This document shows positions 8,842 to 18,200 of a DNA stretch of 33,001 nucleotides, piece by piece. A program made the translations under genes and the position numbers. The notes below the pieces were generated by a model. It searched no databases. It worked only from the letters and a program-made list of their open reading frames with translations, and was not told where the DNA came from. How positions within the stretch are numbered: position 1 is the stretch's first letter; every line of letters starts with the position of its first letter. Source of the DNA: Alphaproteobacteria bacterium (GTDB taxonomy: Bacteria; Pseudomonadota; Alphaproteobacteria; Micropepsales; Micropepsaceae); the NCBI GenBank assembly GCA_023259375.1, contig JAHFQC010000012.1:53311-86311 (forward strand), given 5' to 3'.

Positions 8842-9137
8842 GAGATGTGCCTATCGGAGCGGCGAGCGACTTAGCAGTGCGCCGCGCATGATCAAGCTAT
8901 AAGTGATGTTCTATACATCGTATACGAACTTTGCGGCATCAATTTGGTGATTTACAGCGCGTATTATTATATTAAATGAGTAATTGTTGTTTCCCGGTCG
9001 CAGTTTGGGGGCTTCCCGGTGGACTGGAAATCATCGCGATATATTGTTTCTTCATGTAATAATATTACTTAATCGTTGTGTTTAGATGTGCAGGCTATTA
9101 GATCTGCCGATCTGGAAGTCATAGAGCGAGGGATCCC
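8842..9137. promoter_or_regulatory. AT-rich divergent intergenic region between the hyf-like operon and a small unknown gene
   Basis: About 300 bases separate the two divergent genes. The stretch from about 8895 to 9080 is strikingly AT-rich compared with the rest of the window, including runs such as TATTATTATATTAAAT and TAATAATATTACTTAAT. It holds a small inverted repeat TATAC-ATC-GTATA near 8922-8934. It must contain the hyf-like promoter on the minus strand and probably the promoter of the 121-residue gene. I could not pick out a convincing -35/-10 pair or an FNR-type site. The low GC content is the main observation; the regulatory role is inferred from position. Confidence 0.5.
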
Positions 9138-9503
9138 ATGGTTTTGGGGGATCGCACGGTCGCCGCCGATCTTGAGACGGCATTTGTTCTGGTCGACGCG
9201 GCGCGCCGGGCCTATCAGGTTGCGCTCAGTGAAGGCTTGTCGCTGGCCCACATCGCCGAGCAGTCCGGCCATCCGCAGTATTGGTTCGCCAACAGCCTGC
9301 TTCACGTGGTCGACGTTTACGGCGTGCAAGCCGGTGAGGCGGCGCCCGTTCTGTTATCGCGGGACGTCCTCGCGGATCTCAAACTCTCCGACGACATGCT
9401 GGTTCTGACCGGCCCCGACGACGGGCAGACGCAATGCAGCGATCTCAAAACCCCGTCGGACCAGGTCGAGCGCTATCTGGCCTGGGCGCGCACCGTCTAC
9501 TGA
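9138..9503 (+). CDS. Small protein of unknown function (121 aa)
   Basis: This 121-residue soluble protein is not a family I recognise. The start ATG at 9138 is preceded by GAGGGATCCC, a fair ribosome-binding site. The N-terminal half (AFVLVDAARRAYQVALSEGLSLAHIAEQSGHPQYW) looks mostly helical, with SLAHIAEQSGHP vaguely resembling a helix-turn-helix. The C-terminal half is acidic and includes two cysteine-free loops and the sequence TGPDDGQTQCSD. No signal peptide or membrane segment is seen. It diverges from the hyf-like operon across an AT-rich gap and is followed 118 bases later by the GH3 gene. It could be a local regulator of either neighbour, but that is only a positional guess. Confidence 0.6.
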   Translation: MVLGDRTVAADLETAFVLVDAARRAYQVALSEGLSLAHIAEQSGHPQYWFANSLLHVVDVYGVQAGEAAPVLLSRDVLADLKLSDDMLVLTGPDDGQTQCSDLKTPSDQVERYLAWARTVY

Positions 9504-9621
9504 GCGGTAGCACCGCGTCTGGACTTTCGGGGCAAACAGCCACATCCCTTTCGAATTGGAATTCCCGGACACTTCCGCAGCCGGGTGTGCGAACCCGCTC
9601 TCACGCCAACGGAGTCCCGCC

Positions 9622-11988
9622 ATGACGAACGCGCTTGAACTGAACCGGCGCACGCTGCTGGCGTCCAGCATCTTGGCGGTTCCCTTTGCAGCGCATGCCG
9701 CCCCGGCGGGCGCGCCCTATCGCGATCTCAAGGCGCCGATCGAACTCAGGGTGCGCGATCTCCTTGCGCGCATGACGCTGGAGGAAAAAGTCGCCCAGAT
9801 GCGGTCGCTGTGGATGACCAAGACCGCGATCATGGACAAAACCGGCACCTTCGTGCCGGCGAAAGCCAAGAAAGCCATTCCGTTCGGCATCGGTCAGATC
9901 GGCCGGCCCAACGACACCACCGGCACCTCGCACGCCAAAGACTCGCAATTCCGCAGCATCGAAGACGGTGTGCGCTTCGCCAACGATGTGCAGCGCTATC
10001 TGGTCGAACACACCCGGCTCGGCATTCCCGCGCTCTTCCATGTCGAAGGGGCGCACGGTTTCATGGGCCGCGACGCCACGATTTTCCCGATCCCGCAAGG
10101 ATTGGCGAGCACCTTCGATCCCGATCTCGTCGAAGAGGCCTTCACGGTCGCCGCGCGCGAGTCGCGGGCCGTTGGCGGCACTGTGGTGCTGGGCCCGGTG
10201 CTCGATCTGGCGCGCGATCCGCGGTATGGCCGCGTCGAAGAATTCTTCAGTGAAGATCCTTATCTGACGGGCCGCATGGGAATCGCGGCGGCGTGGGGAC
10301 TACAGGGCCGCGCGCGGCCGCTGCAGAAGGACCGCGCCTTTGTCACCCTCAAGCACTTCGTCCATGCCGTGCCGCAAGGCGGTTTGAACACGGCGCCGGC
10401 CGACGTCACCGAGCGCGGTTTGCGCGAAACCTATCTGGTCCCGTTCCAGGCCGTGATCAAAGCCGCCGATCCTGCTGCGATCATGCCGTCCTATAATGAG
10501 GTCGGCGGCATCCCTTCCCACGCCAACAAGGATTTGCTGCAGAATACGGGCCGCAAGCTGCTGGGCTTCAAAGGCACATATCTCAGCGATTATACGGCGG
10601 TCGAGAATTTCGTCATCCAACACCACATGGCGGCCAATCTCGATGACGCCGCGGTGATGGCGATGAATGCGGGCGTCGACGCCAATCTGCCGGAAGGCGA
10701 AGCCTATGCCGGTCTGGTTCGATTGGTGCGGAGCGGTCGCGTGTCGGAGGCACAGATCGACGCCGCCGTGTCGCGCATTCTGGCGCTGAAATTCGAAGCC
10801 GGATTGTTCGAGCATCCTTATATCGATCCGGCCGCAGCGGCCGCGAACACTAACACGCCGGCCGATATCGCCTTGGCGCGCAAAGTGGCGCAGAAATCGA
10901 TCGTGCTGTTGAAGAACGACGGCATCCTGCCGGTCGATCCCAAGGCGGCGTTGAAACTCGCGGTGATCGGGCCGAACTCGAAGAAGCCGCTGTTCGGCGG
11001 CTATTCCGGCATCAACGACAAGGCGATCGGCATTCTCGACGGCATCAAGGCCGCGGCCGGCGACAAGATCACGATCGAACAGGCCGACGGCGTCTGGATC
11101 GTCAATCCCACGCCCAACGATCTTCCCTATCAGCCGGCGAACCCGGCCTCGAAGGCGGAGAACAAGGTCCGCATTGCCGAGGCGGTCAAAGTCGCGCAAC
11201 GCGCCGATATGGTGCTCCTGGTGGTCGGCGATCGGCCGGAAGTCACCCGCGAAGCGGTGATGATGGACGCGCCCGGCGATCGCGAGACGCTGAACCTGTT
11301 CGGCGATCAGGACGAACTGGTCGAGGCGATCCTGGCGACGGGCAAGCCGGTCGTCACGCTGCTGATCAACGGTCGTGCGCTTGCCGTCACGCGTCTCGCC
11401 GCCAAAGCCAATGCGCTGGTGGAAGGCTGGTATCTGGGACAAGAGGGCGGACACGCCTTCGCCGACGTGTTTTTCGGCACGGTCAATCCGGGCGGCAAGT
11501 TGCCGGTTTCGTTCCCGCTCTCAGCCGGGCAGCTGCCGATCGCTTACGACCGCCATCCCTCGGGCGACTACAACCGCTACATCGAGAACAAGCACGAGCC
11601 GCTTTATCCGTTCGGTTTCGGTCTCAGCTATACGACGTTTGAGATTTCCGCGCCGCGATTGGCAAAGGCGGAGATTGGGTCCGGTGAAACGGCCGTCGTT
11701 ACGGTCGACGTCAAGAACACCGGACCGCGCGCCGGCGACGAAGTGGTTCAGCTCTATATCCGCGACGACGTTTCTTCGGTGCCGCGTCCGCTGCTGCAAT
11801 TGCGGAACTTTAAGCGCGTCACGCTGGCGCCGGGCGAATCCCGCACCCTGACCTTCGAACTGACGCCGGACGCCTTGGCGTTCTGGAATATCAACATGCA
11901 GTGGCTGGTCGAGCCGGGAACCTTCACGATTTACAGCGGGCCGAGTTCGGCCGCTTTGAAATCGGCGAAGCTGACCGTACACGCATAA
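9622..11988 (+). CDS. Glycoside hydrolase family 3 (beta-glucosidase / beta-xylosidase type), exported
   Basis: This 788-residue GH3 enzyme would cleave terminal beta-linked glucose, xylose or arabinose from oligosaccharides. It begins with an export signal carrying a twin arginine (R9-R10 in NRRTLLAS) and ending AAHAAPAG, so Tat export is plausible. Three domains follow: the GH3 barrel with VLGPVLDLARDPRYGRVEE and the nucleophile D323 in YLSDYTAVENF; the GH3 C-terminal sandwich with VEGWYLGQEGGHAFADVFFG and NPGGKLPVSFP; and a terminal fibronectin-III-like domain from about 690, after YPFGFGLSYTTF. The start ATG at 9622 has GGAG 7 bases upstream; an upstream in-frame GAATTGGAATT region is not protein-like. 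The gene sits beside a GH51 arabinofuranosidase and a receptor, which suggests hemicellulose oligomers. The exact sugar cannot be read from sequence. Confidence 0.93.
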   Translation: MTNALELNRRTLLASSILAVPFAAHAAPAGAPYRDLKAPIELRVRDLLARMTLEEKVAQMRSLWMTKTAIMDKTGTFVPAKAKKAIPFGIGQIGRPNDTTGTSHAKDSQFRSIEDGVRFANDVQRYLVEHTRLGIPALFHVEGAHGFMGRDATIFPIPQGLASTFDPDLVEEAFTVAARESRAVGGTVVLGPVLDLARDPRYGRVEEFFSEDPYLTGRMGIAAAWGLQGRARPLQKDRAFVTLKHFVHAVPQGGLNTAPADVTERGLRETYLVPFQAVIKAADPAAIMPSYNEVGGIPSHANKDLLQNTGRKLLGFKGTYLSDYTAVENFVIQHHMAANLDDAAVMAMNAGVDANLPEGEAYAGLVRLVRSGRVSEAQIDAAVSRILALKFEAGLFEHPYIDPAAAAANTNTPADIALARKVAQKSIVLLKNDGILPVDPKAALKLAVIGPNSKKPLFGGYSGINDKAIGILDGIKAAAGDKITIEQADGVWIVNPTPNDLPYQPANPASKAENKVRIAEAVKVAQRADMVLLVVGDRPEVTREAVMMDAPGDRETLNLFGDQDELVEAILATGKPVVTLLINGRALAVTRLAAKANALVEGWYLGQEGGHAFADVFFGTVNPGGKLPVSFPLSAGQLPIAYDRHPSGDYNRYIENKHEPLYPFGFGLSYTTFEISAPRLAKAEIGSGETAVVTVDVKNTGPRAGDEVVQLYIRDDVSSVPRPLLQLRNFKRVTLAPGESRTLTFELTPDALAFWNINMQWLVEPGTFTIYSGPSSAALKSAKLTVHA

Positions 11989-11996
11989 CAACAGAT

Positions 11997-12023
11997 CCCG
12001 CGCGGCCGCGAATGGCCCGCGGG
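11997..12023 (+). terminator. GC-rich hairpin after the GH3 gene (possible weak terminator)
   Basis: Nine bases after the GH3 stop, CCCGCG and GGCC pair with GGCC and CGCGGG around a GCGAAT loop. One base is bulged, giving a 10-pair stem. No T-run follows, so it may be a partial terminator or an mRNA-stabilising hairpin. Confidence 0.4.
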
Positions 12024-12381
12024 TGTTGGCGCGCTGCCGCGTTCAACGTTGCCTACACTAGCCGCCAAGGCGCGCCGTCGCCAATGCGACGAAGGTCTAC
12101 GGCCGCCATGCCGTGAGCACGCGGCGCGGTACATCGCGTGTGCCTAATCCCCCGACTAATGGCTGTCTTGCGGCGAATCCGGCTTCGGCTCAACCTCACC
12201 GGATGCTCGGATCGTTCATCGGGACGTACCGCGATGAACGCGTTTGGGCGCCATCGTGATTGGATCATCCAGCAGCAAGGTCTCTTCACCTGTCGCAAAC
12301 CCTGAAACGAGACGTCAGTGCTCGCGGATCCAGCATCTCGGAGCCGGCTGACAACGGCCGGCCTCCGCGCAGGAGGAAAAC
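12024..12381. promoter_or_regulatory. Intergenic region upstream of the GH51 gene with an inverted repeat
   Basis: This stretch of about 360 bases has no convincing gene. It holds an 8-base inverted repeat, GTTCATCG at 12214-12221 and CGATGAAC at 12232-12239, with a 10-base spacer containing GACGTAC. The site could be an operator or hairpin for the GH51 gene. A strong ribosome site (AGGAGG) lies at the 3' end just before the GH51 start. A 48-codon frame at 12159-12305 was considered and not accepted. Confidence 0.4.
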
Positions 12382-14496
12382 ATGCAAGAAACGAAAGCTC
12401 CGCTGATCTCTCGTCGAGCCGCCCTGGAGAGTTCCTTGGCCCTCGGTCTTTTGTCGGCAGTGCCGGCCGGAGCGGCAACGCCCGCCGCCAAGATCGCCGC
12501 CAAGATCGAAGCGGCAAAGACCGCCCACGTGATCTCCAACCTCATGTTCGGCGGCTTCCTCGAACATGGCGGCAATCTCATCAATTACAGTTTGTGGAGT
12601 GAGGTGCTCGACGACCGCAAATTCTATCATGCCGTCGACTCGAAGCCGCTGCCCGAGCCCAAAGCGCGGCGCCGCCCGATGCCGGCGATGATGACGTCGC
12701 GCAAATGGGTTCCGGTCGGACCGGATGAATCCGTCACCATGGATTCGACGGCGCCGTATGTCGGCGATCACAGCCCGGTCGTGCATCTGGCCGGCGCAAG
12801 CCCGCGCGGCATCGCCCAGGATGGGCTGGCACTCGACAAGAAAGGCTATACCGGCCGCATCGTGATCGCCGCCGAGGGCGGCGCCGAAGTCACCGCGACC
12901 CTCATCTGGGGCAAGGGCTCCAATCGCCAGACCGTTCATATTGCCGCCGGACCGGAGTGGAAGACGGTTCCGCTTGCCTTCTCGTGCAAGGCCGCAACCA
13001 CCGAAGGGCGCATCGAGATCGTCGGCAAAGGCAACGGGACGTTCCGCATCGGGGCGGTGTCGCTGATGCCGGCCGACAATATCAAGGGCTTCCGCGCCGA
13101 TACCATCGCCCTGATGAAGGAGATGGACTGCAAGATGATCCGCTTGCCGGGCGGCAATTTCATCTCCGCCTACGACTGGAAGAACACAATCGGCGATCCC
13201 GACAAGCGTCCGCCCATCATCGATCCGGTGTGGTCGCAGAATATGGGCGAGGCGGTGCAGCCCAACGATGCCGGTGTCGACGAGCTGTTGGAAATGTGCC
13301 GCCTGATCGGCGCCGAGCCGTTCTGGTGCATCAATACCGGTTTCGGCGAGCCGCGTTCTGGCGCCGAGATTCTCGAATACGTCAACGGTTCCGCCGACAC
13401 CTTCTGGGGTGCTAAGCGCGCCGCCAACGGTCATCCCGAGCCGTGGAAGGTGCATTACTGGAATATCGGCAACGAGATGTACGGCCATTGGCAGTTCGGC
13501 CACATGGATCCCGAGCAGTATTTCATCAAGCACAAGCTATTCGCCAAGGCGATGCGCAAGGTCGATCCGACGATCTTCATCGCCGTGCCGGGCGGCTTCG
13601 TCGACGAGATCACCACGGGGCAGGGCATGATGCCCGACTCGGGCGGCATCAAGGTCGAATACGGCTCGCATCGCGATTGGGGCGGCGGCATGCTGAAGAA
13701 CTGCTGGGGCACATTCGATGCCATGCAGACGCACACCTATCCGCCGGAAGACACGCGCTTCGACATGTCGGTCGGCAAACGCGTTCCGGTGAAGCGCACG
13801 CTGGTCGAGTGGGCGCGAATGCCGGCACAGCGCATCGCCACCATGGCCGACAGCTGGGAAGGCTACAAGGAACGCTTCCCAGAGCTCAAGGAAGGCAAGG
13901 TGAAGGTCTTTATGGACGAGTGGGCCTATCACTTCCAGCAGGACTACAAAGGCTGCCTCGCCATCGCGCGGGCGTTCCATGAGTTCTTCCGCCATTCGGA
14001 CTTCATCGATATGGCTGGCTACACCATGGCAACCGCCTGGCTGAATTACGACCGCACCCATTCGGTGATTAGTGCCACCGGGCGCGTGTTTCAGCTCTAT
14101 AACCGCCACTTCGGCCGGATACCCGTTGCAGTGAGTGGAAACTCGCCGACACCACCGGTGGAATACCCCGTCGGTGGCGATCAGCCGAAGGTCAATACCG
14201 GCAGCCCGACGCATCCGCTCGACGTGTCTGCCGCCTTGACGGCGGATCGCAAGGCGCTGGTGGTTGCGGTTGTGAACGCCACGGAAACTGCCAGTCCTCT
14301 CACCCTTGATCTGGAAGGCTTTGCGCCCGCCGCCACGGGACACTGCTGGTGGCTTAAGGCTCCGGGCCTCGATGCCCAGAATGCGATCGGCAAGACCCCC
14401 GGCGTGGTGATCGCGGAACGGACGTTCGACGCGCGCCAGAAGGTTTTCAACATTCCCGCCTGCGCCGTCGAGCTCTACCGATTCGAGGCTGCATAA
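12382..14496 (+). CDS. Alpha-L-arabinofuranosidase, glycoside hydrolase family 51, exported
   Basis: This 704-residue enzyme is predicted to remove arabinofuranose side chains from arabinoxylan or arabinan. The N-terminus carries a twin-arginine-like leader (SRRAALESSLALG, R11-R12, ending AGAAT). Residues of about 90-230 form a beta-rich, CBM-like insert (for example VHLAGASPRGIAQDG) typical of the longer GH51 proteins. The catalytic barrel shows the acid/base E365 in YWNIGNEMYG and the nucleophile E513 in VFMDEWAYH. A C-terminal beta domain ends VELYRFEAA. The ATG at 12382 follows AGGAGG with ideal spacing. Export plus the neighbouring GH3 and TonB receptor suggest periplasmic or surface trimming of imported oligosaccharides. 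Specificity (arabinoxylan versus arabinan) is inferred. Confidence 0.92.
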   Translation: MQETKAPLISRRAALESSLALGLLSAVPAGAATPAAKIAAKIEAAKTAHVISNLMFGGFLEHGGNLINYSLWSEVLDDRKFYHAVDSKPLPEPKARRRPMPAMMTSRKWVPVGPDESVTMDSTAPYVGDHSPVVHLAGASPRGIAQDGLALDKKGYTGRIVIAAEGGAEVTATLIWGKGSNRQTVHIAAGPEWKTVPLAFSCKAATTEGRIEIVGKGNGTFRIGAVSLMPADNIKGFRADTIALMKEMDCKMIRLPGGNFISAYDWKNTIGDPDKRPPIIDPVWSQNMGEAVQPNDAGVDELLEMCRLIGAEPFWCINTGFGEPRSGAEILEYVNGSADTFWGAKRAANGHPEPWKVHYWNIGNEMYGHWQFGHMDPEQYFIKHKLFAKAMRKVDPTIFIAVPGGFVDEITTGQGMMPDSGGIKVEYGSHRDWGGGMLKNCWGTFDAMQTHTYPPEDTRFDMSVGKRVPVKRTLVEWARMPAQRIATMADSWEGYKERFPELKEGKVKVFMDEWAYHFQQDYKGCLAIARAFHEFFRHSDFIDMAGYTMATAWLNYDRTHSVISATGRVFQLYNRHFGRIPVAVSGNSPTPPVEYPVGGDQPKVNTGSPTHPLDVSAALTADRKALVVAVVNATETASPLTLDLEGFAPAATGHCWWLKAPGLDAQNAIGKTPGVVIAERTFDARQKVFNIPACAVELYRFEAA

Positions 14497-14505
14497 GCCG
14501 ACTCT

Positions 14506-14540
14506 GCGGCGCGCAATTCGAAAAAAAGATTGCGCGCCGC
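14506..14540 (+). terminator. Perfect 12-bp hairpin after the GH51 gene
   Basis: GCGGCGCGCAAT (14506-14517) and ATTGCGCGCCGC (14529-14540) pair perfectly around an 11-base loop rich in A. The hairpin starts 9 bases after the GH51 stop. The T-run typical of intrinsic terminators is poor (CCAATAAAATTTCTTG), so it is a likely but not textbook terminator. Confidence 0.55.
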
Positions 14541-14699
14541 GTCCTCCAATAAAATTTCTTGCTAGTCATCACCGCCAGGCGCCCTGCCGCGGTCTCGCGG
14601 CGCAATCGCATCGTCGCGACGTGTGGCCGCTAGGCAGGCCGAGCTTCGCGCCGGTTCGGCACCTGCCGATCTTGCGAACGAGTGGCGCAAAACCGGGAA

Positions 14700-14712
14700 T
14701 GTTAGCGCTACA
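14700..14712. promoter_or_regulatory. LacI-family-type operator-like site 1
   Basis: TGTTAGCGCTACA is a near-palindrome centred on AGCGCT and resembles LacI/GalR-family operators with a central CG. It matches a second site at 14833-14845 at 11 of 13 positions. It lies upstream of the sugar-type TonB receptor. The binding protein is not encoded in this window. Confidence 0.45.
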
Positions 14713-14832
14713 TCGTGATGGCGCGGCGGCCCGGAAAATACCGGCCGCAGAACATCGAAGTGCTTCTGTCCGCTGTGTTTACGACCAAGGTCGGGGATGT
14801 GCCGTTCCGTACAACTGCTTATTGTCTGACAT

Positions 14833-14845
14833 TGTAAGCGCCACA
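14833..14845. promoter_or_regulatory. LacI-family-type operator-like site 2
   Basis: TGTAAGCGCCACA shares the pattern TGT-N-AGCGC-N-ACA with the site at 14700-14712. The two centres are 133 bases apart. Paired sites at this spacing could support looping or dual-operator repression of the receptor gene. Confidence 0.42.
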
Positions 14846-15220
14846 AATCTCCGTGAGGCAGGAGATGGTTTGCGTGACCGCTCGTAGCGGCTGGCTTTCA
14901 TGCCAGGCAGTGCTTGGGGCGGGCTTGGGAGGTCATTTCCTACTTTGGGGGAGCGATGAAATCGCTCAGGGGCATTCTGCCAAATCCAGGTGTGCATCGC
15001 GCATGCGGGCCGAATTGCCGGCCAGCATCGTCACGTCGTGATCGCGCCAGCGCTGCGGCCGGTGCGTTCCCGCCGCCAGGCATCCTGTCGGCTTCCCGTT
15101 TCCCTGCTCTTCCTGTTGACCGCTCGCAAACACGCGGCGCCGCAACAACTAGCCCAGCATTTTCCGACATCACAACGCACGGCGACCATACGCCGATAAA
15201 AAAAGCCAGGGAGGCATTAC

Positions 15221-18200
15221 ATGTCTAAGCGTACCGACTTTGGTTTCCGATCGACCTTGCTCGGCGGAATCAGTTTGGCAGCACTCATCGCTGCTCCGGC
15301 CTGGGGCCAGACCTCCGATACACTGGAAACGGTGACGGTGACCGGCTCTCGCGTGATCACGGATACGACCTTGTCGCCAACGCCGATCACCACATTGAGC
15401 ACCGAGCAACTACAGGTCACTACCCCCAGCGATATTCCGGACGCCCTGAACAAGCTGCCGACAATCATTGGTGGTCGCACCCCACGCACCCAGGGCAACG
15501 GCAGCACCAACAACGGCGGCAACACGCTGGCGCTGCGCAACTTTGGCGCCTCCCGCACCCTGATATTGCAGGATGGCCATCGCGTCCCGGCCGGTAACCA
15601 GGACGGCTCGGTCAACGTCGACGTCATTCCGCAGTTCTTGATCGACCGGGTCGATATCGTCACCGGCGGCGCCTCGGCGGTTTACGGCTCTGACGCCGTG
15701 GCCGGCGTGGTCAACTTCGTTCTCGACAAGAAATTCACCGGCTTTAAGTACAATATCAACGGCGGCATCTCGAATTACGGCGACGGCGCAGAGCACCAGA
15801 TCGCATTGGCCTATGGCACGGATCTGTTCGGCAGCCGCGGGCATTTCGAGACGTCAGCGCGCTACCGCTACCAGGACATGGTGCCGATCAAGAACCGGCC
15901 TTACGGTTACGACGGACAGGCGTGGGCGCAAGCCGGCAACGGTAGTGCGACCAATCCTAATGTCGACGTGCCGTTCGCGCGTACCTTCCTGCAGTCGATG
16001 CATGGCAATATCCAGTGCGACGACAAAGACAAAAATACCCCGCCGGTATGCCCCTACAACAACTACACCTTCAACGCGCCCGGCGTGATCTCGCCAGAGA
16101 TCCACGGCATTCCCACCGGAACCGGTGGTCTCGAGTCCGGCGGTGATGGCGGCTATACGAAAGAAGGCACGTTCCGCTCCAGGCTGAGAATGGGCGATGC
16201 GTTCGCCCGATTCAGCTATGACATCACTCCGACCATCAATGCCTACGTCCAGGGAAGCTGGGCGGAATCGGAAGATGTCTCCCGCTGGATCACCTGGGTG
16301 GTGAGTTCATCCACGAGCCGTCCCAATACCCTGTTTGCCAACAACCCATTCCTCACGCCCGACACGCAACAGAAGCTGGGCGCCAATATCGTCTGCGGCA
16401 CACCGGCTGCGGTTGGTTGGCGCTGCTTGCCATCCGCGCCCACGGCTTCTTCTACCGGAGGTACGCCGCCGGTCCCGCCGAATGTGCCGATTTTCCAGAG
16501 CGCGTCCTATATTTGGACCAATGTTGCGGGTCAAAACGCGCCGCAGGACCTCTACGTGACGAGAGGGTTGCAGCGAAACCTGAACGTTGAAACAGGTGCT
16601 AACGGCACGCTCGCCGGGCTCCCCTGGGACGTCTACTACAGTCACAGCGAAAGCCGCTTGAAAGTCCTCAATCCGAACAACACCGACAACGCCAAATACC
16701 TGGCAGCGTTGGACGCAGTGATCGCCCCAGCCGGCACCAAGGTCAATGGCACGGACATCGGCGGTTCGATCTCTTGCTGGGTAACCACGCAACCGCAATA
16801 CGCCGACCTGTATCCGGGGTGCGTACCTGTCAATATCACGGACCCCGCTGGTCCTTCACAGGCAGCCTACAACTACCTGAGGACGCCGACGTGGTGGGCA
16901 CTGACGCAAGCGACCGACGACATTGGCGGTTCGATCCACGGCGGTCTGTGGGGCCTTGGTCTCCCGGCCGGCGAAATCACCGGCGCGCTCTCGGCGGAAG
17001 CCCGTTGGAACACATATGACATGGTCAATAACGGCCGTGGACCCACCGACTTCGTGGATTGCACGGGTCTGCGTATGTGCTTGGCCAATGGCGCCGCGCC
17101 AGTCCGCTACGTGCAGAACACCAACGCGCCGGTAAGTGCAAGCAACGACGTCTATGAGTTCGCGGCGGAATTGAACGTGCCGCTGCTCAAAGACCTGCCG
17201 TTGGTTCAGTCTTTGTCGACGGATCTTGCCGGTCGCTATACGAACTACTCGTCGTTCGGTGGTGTGGAGACCTGGAAGATTGGCGGCGACTGGCACGTCG
17301 ACGACAACATTCATTTCCGCGGCACGATGTCGTTCGATATCCGAGCACCCAACCTTAACGACCTCTACGCGCCTGCAAACATCTCATCGTCGGGGGTCAA
17401 CGATTTCTTGACCGGCACGGCTGGTAATACCCGGTTGGTCAGCCGCGGCAATCCGAAGCTGACGCCCGAACAGGCCCGGACCTACACGGCCGGTGTGGTG
17501 CTGACACCTCAGTTCCTTCCAGGCTTCAACCTCTCGGTTGACTGGTATAACACCCACATGACCAAGGCGATCACCAGCATCAGATACGATACCGACGTTA
17601 TTCAGAACCTCTGTCTGGCATCGGCTCCAACCTACAATTCGCCGTTCTGTTCACTGGCGGTGCGCCCCATCACCAATCCGAGCGATCCGGCCTACAAGAC
17701 TGCTGCAAACTACCCGCTCGAGGTTTGGAGTTCCGGGTTGAATGCGTCCATTCAGCAGATGGAAGGCTTCGATATCGAAGTCAACTATCGTTGGAGCATG
17801 GGAGACTATATCTCCTGGCTCCCGGGCGACTTCTCGATCCGGCACATGATGACCTATCAACCGGTGAACACCACGGTGACCATTCCGGGTGCCGCCCCGC
17901 AATGGGCCTTTGCTCCGAAACTTCGCCAGAGCACCTTCCTGACGTATACCAATGGCAATTTCAGTCTGGCGCTGCAGAACCAACTTCTCAGCAGCGTGAA
18001 GAAGGCCACCGCTGCTATCACCCCAACAACGCAGAACTATGTCATTCCGAGCATTGGCTCCAACGATGTTCTCGACGTGACCGTGTCGGAGCGCTTCGAT
18101 CTGTGGGGCTTCAGCAACCAAGCCTACCTTACCATCACCAATATCGCCAATACGCGGGCGCCGCTCTACACCGCGGGTACGGCAGGCCTTCCCGGCTTAT

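Larger units (their letters stand above)
14541..15220. promoter_or_regulatory. Long untranslated control region upstream of the TonB receptor gene
   Basis: About 680 bases without a convincing gene. Short open frames here have no ribosome site or family-like sequence. The region contains two related operator-like sequences (listed separately) and ends with AGGGAGG just ahead of the receptor start. The distance from operators to start codon (about 375-520 bases) suggests a long leader, or a promoter well upstream of the start. Confidence 0.45.

Noticed and set aside
8895..8990. FNR-type site or sigma-70 promoter for the hyf-like operon
   Set aside because: ATCA-N6-TGAT and TTGATG elements are present, but orientation or spacing does not match a TTGAT-N4-ATCAA site or a 16-18 base promoter spacer.
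12159..12305. 48-codon frame in the GH3-GH51 gap
   Set aside because: No ribosome-binding site, arginine-rich, and it overlaps the inverted repeat; treated as non-coding.
14621..15228. Several short frames in the 720-base gap before the TonB receptor
   Set aside because: They overlap one another in different frames, lack ribosome sites and have no recognisable sequence.
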